From: Lactifluus volemus
Taxonomy: Eukaryota > Basidiomycota > Agaricomycetes > Russulales > Russulaceae
DNA length: 64,000 nt
Direction: 5' to 3'
Assembly (NCBI GenBank): GCA_022376515.1
Contig: WTXI01000160.1
Coordinates: 1-64,000 of the forward strand
Shown piece after piece: positions 34,481-45,702 of the stretch. The notes under the pieces were generated by a model that was given only the letters and a program-made list of their open reading frames with translations, was not told the DNA's origin and ran no database searches. How positions within the stretch are numbered: position 1 is the first letter of the stretch; each line of letters begins with the position of its first letter. The translations under genes were made by a program, and so were the position numbers.

Positions 34481-34966
34481 GCTGTAGGATACTTTGAAGA
34501 AGAGGGAAGGGTAACGATAACGGTGGTTGATTCGGGGGATATATAAGCAAAAATACTGCTGCGGAAGTACTTGATCATTATCAATTCAGGTCGGTACTCA
34601 AGGTACTTCGAGTTAAAGTTGAGCTGATTAAGCTAAGGACATGGCGCATGCAATGATTACTGACTCAGCTGATAACTGAATTGATACGAAGCGAACGAGT
34701 AGGGGTGCACTTTACTCAGCGCTTGGTTCTTTGTCTGATCAGGTGGACAGGTGCTCTCCTGAAGCTGGCTTCGGCGATTTCCCGCCCGCACTTGGTTCAC
34801 AAGGCCGTAGTTGAACGTTGAATGTTGAACAATTGCTCTCATAATGAGCGCTACTACGCTCTGGCCCACACAGAACGTTGAACCTGGTTGAGGAGATGAT
34901 AATCACAGGGTTGTTTTACAATTATTCAAGGTATTTGCAACTTCCTCAGCTTACCCGGATGCGATG
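34481..34966. other. Spacer between dienelactone hydrolase and SRP19 genes
   Basis: No additional gene. The sequence TATATAAG at about 34538-34545 is on the plus strand and has no gene behind it. Confidence 0.4.
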
Positions 34967-35977
34967 TCACCCTCGCACCCTGACGACTTTCCTTTTCCCT
35001 TTTCCGCCTGGAACACCCCCGATAGCCCCTTGTCCCTCTGTAGCGTTCATTCCAGCCCGGACAGTGTCGATTAGCACACCGGATGGAACGGCTGGGGAGT
35101 ACGGTGATACACGTGATTTGAGCGCCGGCTGGGGTTCTGGGGGGCAAGGCAATGGGTGTCCAGTACGCTGAAAAAGTTTCGGTTTTGATTTTGCCTTAGA
35201 TACCTGCGCTCCTGCTGTTGACTTTCCTGTGCCTGTTTTGGATTTCGTAGGTTTTGCAGTGGGTGGAGGTACGGGCTCAGGATACGTATATGGCTCGCGT
35301 GGGACGTTGTCCGTCTTGACTCGTTGGATCTGTGACGAGACGGTCTCAAGGAGCTGCTTCTCTGTACGGGATCAGCCTCGGCGGTTCACCGTAGCTCAAG
35401 ACATTAGACGTACTAGTTCTGATGTTGGAATTAACGGGCCGTCCGTCCTTCTTCCATTGTACACGTACGCGACCAGGATTTTCCCAGTCGGATGGATGCA
35501 TCTTGTTCACTTCATGTAGGGTGCCTAGCCCTAGGCGAGAGCACGCGTCTGCGATATCTTTGCTCAGAGGCCACCACACGCTCTTGGATCGCGATATTCT
35601 CCGAGCACCAGTTCCATATGGTCGCTTCGCATCGATGTAAATTGGGTAAATACACGTCCACCTAAGCCCATGTCAGACGGTGGTACATTGATTAAGAGGT
35701 TTGCGCACATCTTATATGGCGTGATGTCCGTTACTCTACCATCCCGCGCATCGGACCGCGATGCTGGGCCACCTCCAGCGGAATGAGCAAGTAATTCTGG
35801 GGCTTCTTCGCTGCCCGCATCGTCGTCGTCGTCGTCGGGGTCATCTTCGTCGATATGTAGGTCTACAATCTTCTCAAGAATTGCACCGTGCGAGCCTGTG
35901 TCAGGTAGCGACCGGGACGGCAGAGGCAAATCAGTATCGTCATCAAATTCCTCAACTATTTGAGCCCGACGAGACAT
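34967..35977 (-). CDS. Signal recognition particle 19 kDa subunit (SRP19/Sec65)
   Basis: Binds the SRP RNA and helps assemble the particle that targets secretory proteins to the ER. Start MSRRAQIVEEFDDDTD (35977). An acidic N-terminal extension precedes the conserved fold DITPYKMWTCIYPIYIDAK, RPYGTGARRISRSKSVWWPL, SKDIADACSRLGLGTLHEV, NKMHPSDWENPGRVRVQWKK. An intron with a GTGCGC donor after PYKM and a second (GTACGT...GTACAG) after NIRT restore the frame. The protein ends in a Lys/Pro-rich tail with GGVPGGKGKRKVVRVRG, the basic RNA-contacting end seen in the family. About 300 residues is longer than animal SRP19 but normal for fungal Sec65-type proteins. Confidence 0.9.
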
Positions 35978-36252
35978 GTTTGATAATTGAGTGGGTTTCT
36001 GAGCTTGCGGGCGTTTTTCGTATTTCTGGAATTGGGTCACCGTCGTGATGGAATGTAATGTTCCCACGTCCCCATGATCATTACTATTCACCGCAAGCCA
36101 CTCTCAGCGTTACACTCAGCAACGACACCAGTCATCATACTGTGAGGGCTCTCTGGTTCGCCTTTTTCGAAGTATATACTCATTTTTTTTTGATAGCCTA
36201 TTCACCCTATGCCTTTCTTCCGTCTCGGCCCAACCATCCCCCCGTTTCGCCA

Positions 36253-36782
36253 ATGACACTGAGTCCATCTGCCGCCCGTTTGGAGAGTGTGAACCTTGTC
36301 CACATGCTGTTGTACGCTGATTCATTTATTTTTTACTGCGGAAGTGAACATGATTTTTTTTCTTTTTCCAGCTTCAAGAGCCCTTCTGTCAGCCATTCGG
36401 TAATCGCCGCCTATTGCATTGTCTCCCACCTTCTTCCCCCTCTGGTCCTGACCAGGCACATCCCGAGATAAACTCAAGCCATAATTCAGACAGCCATGTT
36501 CGTCCTGCAGCGGTAGACCACATGCTGGGATCCTATGCCGTCGATGGAAATTCACCCCATCGTCATCCAGAAGCGGAACTATTACCGGGCGAGACAGTTG
36601 CGTGGGAGTCCTGCGGTCGGATCGTCGTTCAAGAGCGGGCGGATTTCTACGAGTTCATTGCGTGTAATCTTGTCTTCGTCTGTATTGCTCTGGTGCTTGT
36701 TTTGGTTCGCTCAAAACGGATGAACGCAATCCACGCCCGACAACTCGCGGCAAGGATTGGGCTAGCACGAGGATACGGCTAA
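36253..36782 (+). CDS. Small single-pass membrane protein, hypothetical
   Basis: Family not recognised. The confident part is the 3' exon (from about 36456). It is polar, then RIVVQERADFYEFIACNLVF runs into the hydrophobic VCIALVLVLV and ends with the basic tail RSKRMNAIHARQLAARIGLA. It looks like a C-terminal anchored protein. Upstream, ATG 36253 (MTLSPSAARLES) and a small exon at 36372-36399 are possible, but I could not find splice phases that join them cleanly, so the 5' end is uncertain. It lies head to head with SRP19, sharing a spacer of under 300 bp. Confidence 0.4.
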
Positions 36783-38779
36783 TTCCTGTGTTTGGCTGAA
36801 TTTCGACTCAGGGTCCACTCCATTCGTGCATGTGAGTGTATGGACCGCATTGATTTGTGGGTTAGGGTGCTGACGTGCCTTCTTTTGTTATCCTTGAAGT
36901 GCTGTATTACATTGCCTTGAAATTCAATTAGACCCCGACCCATCGACGAATAGAGCCATAATTTGCGGCACAAGAGCCAATCCCTCTAGCTGATTGAGCT
37001 GAGATGCTGTGCGCCCTACAGAAACCCTTCCTGGGTATGCTCTGGGTATGCTTCTTTGTTACTAGATATGTACCACTGAACTTCAAAGCCCTGATTTTCC
37101 GGAGCTTCGCTTGTCCGATTACTCCGATGCAATTGTTGGTCTTACATATTCCTTCAAATATACGGGTGTGTTTTACATTCTATCCGAGCTGCGGCAAGCT
37201 GCGGTTCTGAATGTCATCCCGTCCGGCGGTCTTGTATCCTGATGGGATATACTACATGTAGCGCCGGGTGCGTGATGCCACGACAACCCTTTGCAATTTG
37301 GGTATTATTTAGGACGTGGCCTCCTGGGCGCAGCTGGCACGTGATCAGAACACTTCCCATTTACTCGGCAATGGAGAGTTTTCATCTCACTGACTGCGCA
37401 ATCAAGCATGATCGTGGCTAAAATGAGTGGCCAAGAATGTGCCTCGTGTCTTGTTCGTGCGGCAAGCTTGGCGTCTTGGCTTAACTTGGGAGGTCCCGAG
37501 TCTGACTGTCAGGCCAAGTCCTCTTTATTTGTTCGAAACCAAACAGGGCCCCATGAAGTATATATAAGACACGCACCCTCTCTCCTCCCGGTCATTATCC
37601 CCTCATCTCAATCCATCACCATTCCTCTTTCCTAGTCCCATACTGACGCCCGTTCCTGCTGCTGACACTACTAATTGCATGTGTTGCACATCTTTTAACC
37701 TCTGCCCACCTCACCCCATATACACCGTGTTTGTTGTGTTTCATTCCTGTCCATTGATTTCTCCTCTCTCACGAGTCTATGTTACTATCCCATCTTAGGC
37801 CACCTCCCAGCATTATCGTTAATCTGACGTAAGTCCCTATCAACTAGCCTTCTTCGAGGTGCCTGGGTCTTCTGCGATTGTGATTGCTTTCCTTTTTTTA
37901 TTCTCTCTCGTCTCGATTATCGCCTGAAGGGCGTACGCGAGCTTCGGGCTTTCCTTTTCTCTGGTATTGTGGGGATGAGTGGAGTTGGGGAGAAGAATGA
38001 GGCCGAACTCCCATCTCACTATTTCTTGACTACCTGCCGCCTGTTTGGATGAACCCTCAAGGGGTTGACAAAAGTTGGATAGCCGGGACGGATTCTTAGC
38101 CTCCTTATCAATCCGTGATGTAGTTGGCGTTGTTAGAGCGGTAGTCGGTTGGAGGTAGTTATCATCCCTCAAGGGGATTTCTCAAGAACGCACCTGTGTG
38201 TCGGGGAAAGAGACGATTACCGTCAGCAGCAGCACGGTACTCCGGGACCTGCTCGTTGAGCTAGGCTACTGGGACTGAATTATCACCATACTCTTACTCG
38301 CGCGAACTGACTTCTCCTAATGCTGGAGTTACAGCAGGAGTCATGTTTGGGAGTGATGCTGCGGGCTAGACTCTGAAGGAGTTCTTATCGATGCAGTCAG
38401 TATGCAGTCCTTGTTGTAAGGGCATCGACCATAGGCCACGTGTGTCGCTGTGGCTATGTAGATGTGGTAGCGAGAAGGAAAGGCCAGGATCGTGGCCGTT
38501 CATAGGCGTTGTAGCATTTGGCAATAATGAGATAGGCCCGATTAAACCCTGAAGGGGTCATTCGTTGTCTGACTTGTCATAAGGAGTATGCGTGCACATG
38601 GATCTCCCATCAGTCCTGTCATTTACACTCTCGAAGCTTAAGAGTGCGAATACATGGGTGGTATCAGTATTGAAGATCAAATTACAATTGTCGAAATGAG
38701 AGTGGTCACGTGTCTATAGAGAGAAGCCGGAGTTGTCCGAAGACTAGAAAGGTGACTGAAAAAAAAGGTTCGACGCGGC
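36783..38779. other. 2-kb non-coding interval with TATA-like start and hairpin set
   Basis: No protein gene is supported. TATATAAG near 37560 is followed by a long C/T-rich stretch, as at a transcription start. About 350-1000 bp further on, five short hairpins with T(G/C)AAG loops occur (see the separate entry). The one open frame on the minus strand (37840-38172) has no domain. Confidence 0.45.
37921..38560 (+). repeat. Five hairpins sharing a TGAAG/TCAAG loop
   Basis: Short palindromes at 37921-37933 (CGCC/GGCG), 38052-38066 (AACCC/GGGTT), 38164-38178 (ATCCC/GGGAT), 38369-38383 (GACTC/GAGTT) and about 38545-38559 (ACCC/GGGT) all enclose the loop TGAAG or TCAAG. Stem bases differ between copies while pairing is kept. 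Function unknown. Confidence 0.45.
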
Positions 38780-41064
38780 ATGGCCATCCTCATTCTCACA
38801 AGGACCAGCGCTGCAAGGCTTGCCCATTATCACCTTCTGGCCAAGACATGTCGTAGTATTACTTTTCTATCTCCAGGGCGTATTGGTGAGTACCAATGCA
38901 TCTGCCTACACCTAATAGTTCATGAATCCTTGCAAAGCTTTACCTTCATTTACGCATATATCCCGAAGATTTGACCATGCTCTTGCCTCTCGAAAGAATG
39001 AGCCTCGCAGTGCTTTCGAAAGTACCGCGGCTTCAGATTCACCCGATACTTCTCCTCAACTAGACTTCTCCACCCTCCGAACAAAAGTCAGCCGTGACAC
39101 GTTGCGAGCAATCACAGATAAACCATTCAACCACGTTCACATGTCTACTGTGCAAGCCGCCGTCCTTCCCCTTCTTCCAGAGCTAGCACGACCGTACTCT
39201 AAGGATGAGCCACATGGCCCACCCCGCGACCTTCTTGTCAAGGCGAAAACAGGCACAGGAAAAACTCTTGCATTCCTAGTTCCTGCAATTGAGGCCCGCA
39301 TCAAAGCGATCAACAAGGCAGGCGTTGATGCTCTTGAAAAAAATGGTGGCCAACCGGACGCTCATGTGGTCGAGGACGCTAAGAGAAAATATGCGCGCCA
39401 AACAGTGGGCACAGTTGTGATCAGCCCCACTCGCGAGCTCGCCACGCAAATCGCACAGGAAGCGATCAAGCTCACACATTGGCACAAGGGTTTTGAGGTC
39501 AAGTTGTTTACAGGGGGCTCGAGCAAATGGCACCAGCTACGCGATTTCAAGCATGGTCGTAATGACATTGTCGTCGCGACGCCCGGTCGGATACGTGACG
39601 TTTTGGAGAATGATCCTGATGTGTCACAAGTTCTTAGGACCGCACCACAGGTTCGTGTTTGTCACATCGCCCTTGCTCTGGCCTGAACACAGAACTTCTC
39701 AGCTTGTTCTAGATGAGGCGGACACCCTTCTTGATATGGGCTTCCGTCCTGACATCGACGCTATTGTCGACTTCTTCCCAAAAATGCCGAAGCGACAAAC
39801 TTTTCTCTTTTCCGCTACTGTCTCGCCAGCGATCAGGCAGATCGCACGCGAGGTGCTGCACAAGGATCACACTTTCATTGACGTGGTACCCAAAGACGAG
39901 TCTCCGGTGCACGCCCACATCCCACAACACTTTACCGTCGTACCGGACGCGAGAGAGCAGCTTCCGTATCTGTTTCGTCTCATTGCGCACGATCAGCTCG
40001 CGAACCCTGGTAGCTCTAAAATTATGGTCTTCTTGAACACAACGAAGCAAACCCAACTGTTTACGACCCTCCTCCGCGAGGTATCCAAAAACTCACTCCC
40101 AGCGCGGACTCGTATTTACGAGATCCACTCAAAACGCTCCCAACATCAACGCTCGACGGCATCTGATGCGTTTCGTCGTGACCGTTCCGGGGCTGCAATT
40201 CTCGTTACATCAGATGTCTCGGCTCGTGGGATTGACTATCCTGGCGTAACGCGGGTTATTCAGGTTGGCATCCCTGGATCGACAGAACAATACATACACC
40301 GTATTGGTCGCACGGGGCGCGCCGGCAAGGATGGACGCGCCGACCTCATCCTCCTTCCTTTCGAGCAGACCTTTGTTCGATATCAACTCTCTGACGTACC
40401 CATCAAGGAACTCTCCCACTCCAGATTGCTGAACGAGACCACTGCACTCGCTGAGAAGTTTGAGGCCGACCCTGCGGCATTTTGGAAGAGTGTCAAGGCG
40501 GTCGACCCGCGCGCGCAAGAGCTTATCAACCAAGATCACCATTTCAGTGGCAAGCCGAGCACCGCGATTGCCCAATTGAACACCGAGATTTCTGGCCTGC
40601 TCGACCAAGTTGATAGAGAGGCAATCTCGGAGGTCTTTATCTCTCTGCTTGGCTACTACTTTGCAAGGGCGAACGACATGCGCGTGACGCGGCGGAGCGT
40701 CTACGAGGCCTTGCAAGCCTGGACGACCGAAGCATGTGGCCTGCCTGAAGCACCGTTCGTCTCGAACTCGCTACTTGCCAGGCTGGGTGGCCTGGACGGT
40801 GGCCCGCCCGCGCGTAGCGCCCACCGTGGACCACTGCGCCGCAGCTTCGGGTTCAAGTCACCTTCGACGCGGTATACAAACAGCGAGCGGAATCGCCTAC
40901 AGAATGAACAGACAGATCGCGGGTTCGCGCATGGACGACACCGAGAACATGAGTGGAAGAGTGGTGGTTCACGTTGGTCGGGTCGGGGTTCGCGCATGGA
41001 CGGCGAGGGTCGCAAGTCCGGCAAGTTTGGGCGGAGCCATCATGCCGACGACCTGTTTTTCTGA
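38780..41064 (+). CDS. DEAD-box RNA helicase, mitochondrial type (Mss116-like)
   Basis: ATP-dependent RNA helicase/chaperone, likely for mitochondrial intron splicing and RNA folding. Exons 38780-38885, 38938-39650 and 39703-41064 give an exact 726-residue frame. The leader MAILILTRTSAARLAHYHLL is basic and lacks acids, as expected for mitochondrial import. Motifs in order are Q-motif-like FNHVHMSTVQAAVLP, AKTGTGKT (I), PTRELA (Ia), TPGR (Ib), LDEADTLLDMGF (II), FSAT (III), VFLNTTKQT (IV), SDVSARGID (V) and HRIGRTGRAGK (VI). The C-terminal tail is Arg/Gly/Ser-rich (SGGSRWSGRGSRMDGEGRK), as in Mss116/CYT-19 relatives. No defect seen. Confidence 0.92.
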
Positions 41065-41389
41065 TAGCGTGGTGTCACTCAGAGGTTCTGGTGCCATTTT
41101 ATTTTAGCGTATGATTCGGATAATACACTCTCTAGCTTCACGCCTCATCTCAATTTCTACATCAGTTAAGTAACTAGACACGTCACTGCTGTATATGCTA
41201 GTATGTCAAGCTATTCTTGCATCCACGATGCTGGATTGGTGGTTGACTGTTGGATGAAACACGAAACATGGCTCTCAGCACTTGGACTAGTGCCAACATC
41301 TAGCCTGGGTGCATCATCTGTGCTTCCTACCCCCCATCCAAGCTAGCTGCAATTCGGCACAATTGCCACATTTTGGTATGCTTTATTTC

Positions 41390-41580
41390 ACTGATCAAAC
41401 TTTTGTATCCCCCCGAAGTAGTGTAGGTGTAGTGCAATGCACGAGTTTCTATTACACATACCCCGCCCAATGTGTTCATCATACACTGGCATCCCATGAT
41501 TGTATTGATAGTCAACCTTAGGTAGCTCAACACCTGTGATATCCCAAGGTTGCTGATTTTCTTCTCTCCGCCCAAATGGA
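41390..41580 (+). repeat. tRNA-Tyr-like cassette, copy C (decayed)
   Basis: The upstream part (TGCAATGCAC, TTTCTATTACA, ATACCCCG) matches the upstream parts of the two intact cassettes at 42574 and 43098, but on the opposite strand. It is followed by a truncated tRNA. Confidence 0.65.
41516..41556 (+). pseudogene. tRNA-Tyr pseudogene
   Basis: CCTTAGGTAGCTCAAC, then GATATCCCAAGGTTGCTG. The acceptor start, half of the D arm and the 3' side of the anticodon stem remain. The anticodon itself and most of the T arm are deleted. Confidence 0.65.
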
Positions 41581-42573
41581 GGGAAAGTATTGAGAGAGGC
41601 GACTCGGAGTTACTTAACGCTAGCGGCGGCCCGGGTGAAGAAGTAATCTGTTCCGTCTATCATATTCAAAAGCTGCATATCAGGCAAATCATGTTTGTCG
41701 TCTCACACATCCTCCTGTAGTATATCTGTCTGTTCCTCCTTGAATAACGCTCCGTGCCACACACTTGAGTTCTTTGTCCCCAACTGGCCTGGGCCTGGTC
41801 TTGAGCTCAGGCTGTACCTTGGCAAAAATGCATCCTCCGGCTCGGGTACACTGACTCTGTCACTTTTCGACCATCCATCTTGATGGACGCTGCGGATTCT
41901 TCCTCTTTATGGACTTTCGTGCAGTTTTTTGGGTTCTCGTTTAAGTGGCGGAAAGGACAGCCTCTGGCATGCTTTGTGGGTGAGGGGACTGACCCAGAAA
42001 GTCACTCGTCAAATATTTTTCTCGAGCGAGAGCTTGAAGTGATAAGTATCACTGGCATCGCATCTAGTAGTGATGTACATCGAACAATGAAATGATTATG
42101 GTCCACCTTCTTGTTCTGCCTTGCCATTGGTTTGACGGCTGTACTAGTAGCGTTCTCCTAGGCCTTTACTGTACCTTTTTATGGCAGGGCTTTTGATAAT
42201 CTCGAAGGTCTCAAGGCTTTGCATCTTTCTGGCTCCGTTGGTGACTTCATGTTGAGAGGTTCGTTTGATCTCGAGGCGGATTGACGCATAAATAAGCGTT
42301 GTTGTGGTTGGGCTCTGTAGCCGTGATGATGTAGTGGACTAGAGAGTCTATAAGAATAGCCGGTCTAGACATGCACAATCGGTCGATTGTAAGCCTGAAT
42401 CGAACCAACACCAGTCGCGCTTCTGCACGCGTGCCATTACCAGTGCGTATAGCAGAATGTCAACGAAATTGTCTTTCCCACTTCTTGGGGGCGTGATCTG
42501 GCCGCCCGACCAGCGTTAGGAAATAGCCGCTCTAATAATTCTCTCTCCTTTTGGTCCGAGAGAAAAAAGATCC

Positions 42574-42660
42574 CCTTCGGACTGGAATCGAACCAGCAAC
42601 CTTGGGATATCGCAGAAGCTCTGTTATAGTCCCATGCTCTTCCGGTTGAGCTACCGAAGG
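42574..42660 (-). tRNA. tRNA-Tyr-like, anticodon ATA, with intron (copy A)
   Basis: The minus strand folds as a full cloverleaf. The acceptor is CCTTCGG/CCGAAGG, the D arm GCTC..GAGC with GG in the loop, the anticodon stem TGGGA/TCCCA and the T arm GCTGG-TTCGATT-CCAGT. The anticodon loop reads CT-ATA-A, then a 15-nt intron at the standard 37/38 site, then A. C1-G72 and an obligate-style intron after position 37 fit tRNA-Tyr, but position 34 is A instead of G. The discriminator is G, not the usual A. The internal A and B boxes (TAGCTCAACCGG, GGTTCGATTCC) are good. A T6 terminator follows. Confidence 0.75.
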
Positions 42661-43097
42661 TTAACCACTAATACAATGGCATGTATGGTGAACGGGGTAC
42701 ATGTAATAGAAATGTGCGCATTGCGCTACCCCCCACATCACTTGAGTAGTAGAAAAGTTTAAGGAGGAGAAACAGAGCATACCGTAATACATCCTCTGAG
42801 TTTGATTGCGGCTTGGATGGTAACCGAGTAGGAGGCAAAGGATTTGTCGGAAAAGCCACCTGTCTCCGCGGCCCGAGTCTGTCGCACCGAGGCCCAGATC
42901 CAGAGATCTGGCCAACCAAAGCAGCTGGATGACACTTTGATGGTCAAACATATAGGTTGAATAGAGGTCTTACGCGTTATGCAGCTATTGGTTGTAGCAT
43001 CCGCAATGCTACAGTCTGAATCACTTGGGCCGCCGCGGCACGGTAATGGAACATGTCACTGATGATTCCCTCTAGTCAGACAGAGAGAAAAAGATTT
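42661..43097. other. Conserved upstream part of the tRNA cassette, and spacer
   Basis: About 42661-42830 is the 5' flank of copy A and is related to the flanks of copies B and C. No protein gene. Confidence 0.55.
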
Positions 43098-43184
43098 CCT
43101 TCGGACTGGAATTGAACCAGCAACCTTGGGATATCACAGATATTCTGTTATAGTCCCATGCTCTTCCAAGTGAGCTACCGAAGG
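43098..43184 (-). tRNA. tRNA-Tyr-like, anticodon ATA, with intron (copy B)
   Basis: Same 87-nt architecture as copy A, including the 15-nt intron position. It differs in the D loop (ACTTGGAA), the intron and the T loop (TTCAATT). The anticodon is again ATA. The discriminator is A, as expected for tRNA-Tyr. It is followed by T5 and TCTCTC like copy A. It appears the better candidate for a functional gene. Confidence 0.75.
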
Positions 43185-43671
43185 TTAACCACCAATGGAG
43201 TGGCATGCATGATGAACAGGGTCTGTGTAATAACAAATCACCTATTACACTGTATCCACACTACTTTGGAAGCTGTAAAATATGGAGCAAAAAGGTATAA
43301 ATTATACCGTATAATCAACAAACACTGTTGTTCACACTTATCTCCTGATCGATTTTCTTTTTTCGTGTCCGATCCGCCGAGTCGCTGACTAACATCAGCA
43401 AGGCAGCCCAGTTAATGTGCCCATTGGTTCTGATTGCAACTAGCTTGAACGGGTAAAGAGTAGGATTTAAAGGAATGTCAAGAAGCGGCCAGGCGGGATC
43501 TTTTCCGTTGGCGGCACGTGATGACGCGACATCCGCGAGTCCGTGAGGATAGGGTACAGCAGACAAGGAACTAACTACGCTACAGCTTCAGAATCACGAA
43601 ATCCCGCACCGTAGCTGATAACGAGATTTCGTATGCTGTCTACATCGTTATGCACTATACATCCAACATGG
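43185..43671. other. 5' flank of tRNA copy B, and spacer
   Basis: The first ~130 bp is related to the flanks of the other two cassettes (TTATTACACAGACCC, CATCATGCATGCCA). The rest shows nothing identifiable. Confidence 0.5.
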
Positions 43672-45174
43672 TTAAGGCTGCGGCAGGATACGAGCAGCGA
43701 CGTCCAGCTCGGCTGGCATAGTCTCGTCGTCTATTGCAGTAAGTGCATTTCTTGCTGCCAAGTTTACCATTCCCAGACGGGTCTCGAAAGTCGCACTGCC
43801 GATGTGAGGAACGATCACGCATCTGCACACGTTACAGAGGATTCAGCGTCTTTCTCATTTCCCGTTCCTGATAAAAGAGGAAAGCATCGAGTGAATTAGT
43901 ACAGACCTTGGCTCCTTCACGAGTGGATGGTCCGCGCCAACTTGGGGCTCGCCTTCGACGACATCAAGGCCCGCCCCCCAGATCCACTCCTCGCGCAATG
44001 CCTGCGCAAGCGCGTCCGAGTCGACGAGCGTACCACGGGCGGTGTTCACGAGCACAGCGTGCTTCTTCATCTTGCGTAAGAAATCTCTGTTGATGATATG
44101 GTGCGTCTTGTCCCCACCCGGCGCGAGCACAAACAAGACGTCGCTCTCGCGCGCCAGCTCGTCCAGCTCAACGCGCCGGACTGACCGCAGCCCGTGGCGT
44201 GCAGCGAGGGACGCCTCGAGCTCAGCATCACGCGGCGAGGAGGGGTTCGAAGAGTAGATGCAGTGCGTGATGCCAAAGGATGTTAGGCGCGCTAGGGTCA
44301 CTTGAGCTATGCGGCCGAAGCCTAGAAAGCCCACGGTACGGGTTGGTGTGAACGAGGCGGTACTCAGTTGGGGTCCGGTGAAGAAAAATGGGGCAAAGTT
44401 GAAGTTGGGCCACTGGGGTGTGATCAGGCTCGCGAAACGGAGTGAGTGCGTACAAATGCGATCTAGCACACCTTCCCTTCTTTGACCAGGGTGACGCCTG
44501 AGCCTGCGTTGCGACCAGCCATGAGCGCGAGCATCACAGATACATCCGCCACTTTTGAGTAACTTTGAGTAACTTTCAATCGATGCTGCGTGAGGGAAAT
44601 GGGGCTCACCTGCGTCGGTAAGAACATCCGGGGTATAACCAAGTCGAACTTTCCGTCTATATAAGGCATGGAGGTCCACATGCTCTGCGAGACAGGTGTA
44701 CTGAGTGGTAAAGTAATGATGACCATCTTACCGAAGCCGACGGAAGTAGTCGATAAGACTTTGAGGCTAGGCCCCGCTGAGAAATGTCATTCATCTTGGT
44801 AACCTCAAACAAGGTAAGGCATTAACCTCTCTCGAAGAACTCCTCGTCGATCTGGGAAGGAGGATGTTTCATCCATGCAGAGTGAGGTACAAACACAAAA
44901 CCCGACCTTGTCAGACAACATCACGATTGCGCCGGTGGCCCCAGCGATGTTATCTAGCAACCACCCTCGCTCGCATTTCCTGTCCTCCGGCCATGCTACG
45001 ATCTGAATTCCCGTCGATGACTTCAGGCTCGATAAGAAATGCAGACGAGATTTATACCTCGAGGTCTTCCCGCGCGCGGAGAAGCGACATCGTATCTGAT
45101 CCAAGATCCCGAGATACTACGAGTTTCCGGCGTATGCTGCAACACGTGGAAGTAGCGCAGGTCAGATCGTGCAT
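43672..45174 (-). CDS. D-2-hydroxyacid dehydrogenase (glyoxylate/hydroxypyruvate reductase type)
   Basis: NAD(P)H-dependent reduction of 2-oxoacids such as glyoxylate or hydroxypyruvate; cytosolic by prediction. From ATG 45174 the exons read RRKLVVSRDLGSDTMSLLRA, then IVAWPEDRKCERGWLLDNIA, GPSLKVLSTTSVGF, YTPDVLTDADVSVMLALMAG and WPNFNFAPFFFTGPQLS. The Rossmann site is TVGFLGFGRIAQ. Catalytic residues lie in LVNTARGTLVDSDAL (Arg), LDVVEGEP (Glu) and VPHIGSATFETR (His). The end is AARILPQP, with TAA at 43672-43674. Several introns of about 50 nt were removed by eye. The position of the first exon is the least certain. Confidence 0.88.
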
Positions 45175-45702
45175 GGCAGAGGCGGGAGAGATGGTTGACC
45201 CATGCTTATCCATGTCACAGAATCTAGATATCGGTGCAAATCTCAGGCGACTGCTGGAGGACGGTCTTTTTGAGTACGCAGTACGAACGTTTTTTCGAAT
45301 ATCGAGGTGTCTGCAGAATTCTCTTGTGAACCGAGCCGTGGGGTAGAATAATAAACGGGAGCTCAGGCTGCCAGTGGACCAATCTTTGAGGGCCAGGGCA
45401 AGGGCCGTGAGCCGGCCCGCCCCCCGGACAGTTTAGACATATTTCGACTTGGCTTTGAAAATGATGATGGGACAAGCGGACGTGGCGGCTGTTTACTTGC
45501 ACACCATTTGCCCTCGCACTCACGGCGTCAGGCTGCTTTCCATATACTAAGCCTTGGACTCTTGGACTCCCCGAGGGATCCCCGATTTCCAGACCCGATT
45601 ACTAGTAAGTTAGTACAAGTCACGACTTTTGGCTTTGCTGGTTCCAAGAAGACATGATACATGACAAGTTGATTCAGCAGAAAACTGGTTTATCGTAAGA
45701 CG
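45175..45702. other. Spacer
   Basis: Upstream region of the dehydrogenase and 3' region of the MFS gene. No other feature supported. Confidence 0.4.

Larger units (their letters stand above)
41065..42573. other. Non-coding region with a decayed tRNA cassette
   Basis: No protein gene. Contains the plus-strand decayed tRNA cassette (41390-41580). Confidence 0.5.

Noticed and set aside
37840..38172. 110-residue minus-strand frame
   Set aside because: Polar low-information sequence without domain or splice partners, in the hairpin region; better treated as non-coding.
42574..42660. Reading the tRNA as Ile(TAT)
   Set aside because: TAT would place C at position 33; ATA keeps the universal T33, a seven-base loop and the tRNA-Tyr intron position.
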